A stretch of DNA of 5,923 bases from NBML01 sp029939535 (GTDB lineage Bacteria; Desulfobacterota; Desulfobacteria; Desulfobacterales; Desulfobacteraceae). The notes below the pieces were generated by a model. It ran no database searches. It saw nothing but the letters and a program-made list of their open reading frames with translations, and was not told where the DNA came from. The translations under genes and the position numbers were made by a program. The stretch spans positions 1-5,923 of the forward strand of contig JAOZST010000217.1 in NCBI GenBank assembly GCA_029939535.1, written 5' to 3'. Positions 5,490-5,923 of this stretch are shown piece after piece. How positions within the stretch are numbered: the stretch's first letter is position 1; each line of letters opens with the position of its first letter.

Positions 5490-5923
5490 ATGAAACAAAT
5501 CAATTTTTTTAATGTCGCACTTTTATTATTTGTCTCCCTGTTTCTTGTGATGGCCGGTTTGGACTGCGCCTTTGCCAACAAGGCCAAACTGACTTTTGCC
5601 ACCACCACACCACCCAAAAGTAACCATGAAATCGCAGCCCAGAAATTTGTGGAGGCTGTGACCCAGAAAACCCAGGGCAGAATAAAGATTAAACACTATG
5701 GGGCCGGATCCTTGTATAATGCAAAATCCATCATGCCTGCCATGTCAAAGAACCAGATTGATATCGGTCTTCTGCATGTAGCTCTGGTAGGTCGCAGGTC
5801 ACCGGTGCTGGAGTTTGTAGGATCTTTTGGCGCCATGGGTTGCTGGAACAGCTATGAGCATTATTATAGATTTCTTGATAATCCCAGGACCCGGGAAATA
5901 GCTTCAGCTGAATTTGAAAAGTA
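5490..5923 (+). CDS. TRAP transporter substrate-binding protein, DctP type (partial, 3' end beyond window)
   Basis: The frame is open from ATG 5490 to the window edge (144 complete codons). Residues 1-29 form a Sec signal peptide: Lys2, a hydrophobic stretch at about 6-24 and an Ala-Phe-Ala cleavage site before Asn30. Cys26 is not in a lipobox. The mature start KLTFATTTPPKSNHEIAAQKFVEAV, then a TQGRIKIKHYGAGSL block and an Asn-Gln-Ile-Asp-Ile-Gly segment, match the DctP family, whose members run to about 330 residues. Such proteins bind an organic acid in the periplasm and deliver it to the DctQM membrane pair, which would be expected downstream of the window. The ligand-contact Arg of the family lies past the edge. 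Immediate linkage to a KRCGH-type lyase suggests a carboxylic acid substrate; this is inference. Confidence 0.9.
   Translation, partial: MKQINFFNVALLLFVSLFLVMAGLDCAFANKAKLTFATTTPPKSNHEIAAQKFVEAVTQKTQGRIKIKHYGAGSLYNAKSIMPAMSKNQIDIGLLHVALVGRRSPVLEFVGSFGAMGCWNSYEHYYRFLDNPRTREIASAEFEK

Noticed and set aside
5225..5617. A 130-codon minus-strand ORF across the lyase-TRAP junction
   Set aside because: It is antisense to the lyase end and the TRAP signal peptide, both strongly supported, and has no family-like features.

Overview
The window most resembles an accessory stretch of a moderately AT-rich, strictly or facultatively anaerobic Gram-negative bacterium. The gene set is a URO-D-type methyltransferase homologue, a gamma-class carbonic anhydrase, an isocitrate-lyase/PEP-mutase family enzyme and a TRAP transporter. 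This would fit a Desulfobacteraceae-like sulfate reducer, but that placement is inference from gene content and style, not a marker gene.

Region 1 (1 to about 2105, plus strand) is a decayed or unusual transposable element. It carries, in order: a short coiled-coil protein (16-263, needing a -1 shift at an A8 run), a DUF4338/DruA-like protein (256-876, intact), and a DDE transposase of ISKra4/ISLre2-like character (914-2067). The transposase is split by a -1 shift at an A7 run and appears to have lost roughly 100 residues between its second Asp and its Glu. The left end of the element lies outside the window or at its very edge; no terminal inverted repeat could be proven.

Region 2 (about 2104 to 3857, minus strand) is a compact operon read towards the element: a URO-D/MtaA-like protein, then a gamma carbonic anhydrase 3 nt later. 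Next comes a well-formed ribosome binding site and 14 codons of what looks like a third gene, which stops where the mobile element begins. The simplest reading is that the element cut off this operon's third gene.

Region 3 (3858-3928) is a 71-nt divergent promoter region with a near-perfect inverted repeat (11-nt arms, 10 of 11 pairs matching), a strong candidate operator.

Region 4 (3929-5923, plus strand) encodes an XRE-cupin regulator, an isocitrate lyase/PEP mutase superfamily enzyme with a PKRCGH active-site motif, and the start of a TRAP-type periplasmic binding protein that runs off the window. A plausible model, which is inference, is that the TRAP system imports a small organic acid, the lyase cleaves it or a derivative, and the XRE-cupin protein controls both this set and the divergent methyltransferase/carbonic anhydrase operon from the shared operator. 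No RNA genes, CRISPR array or complete defence system were seen.
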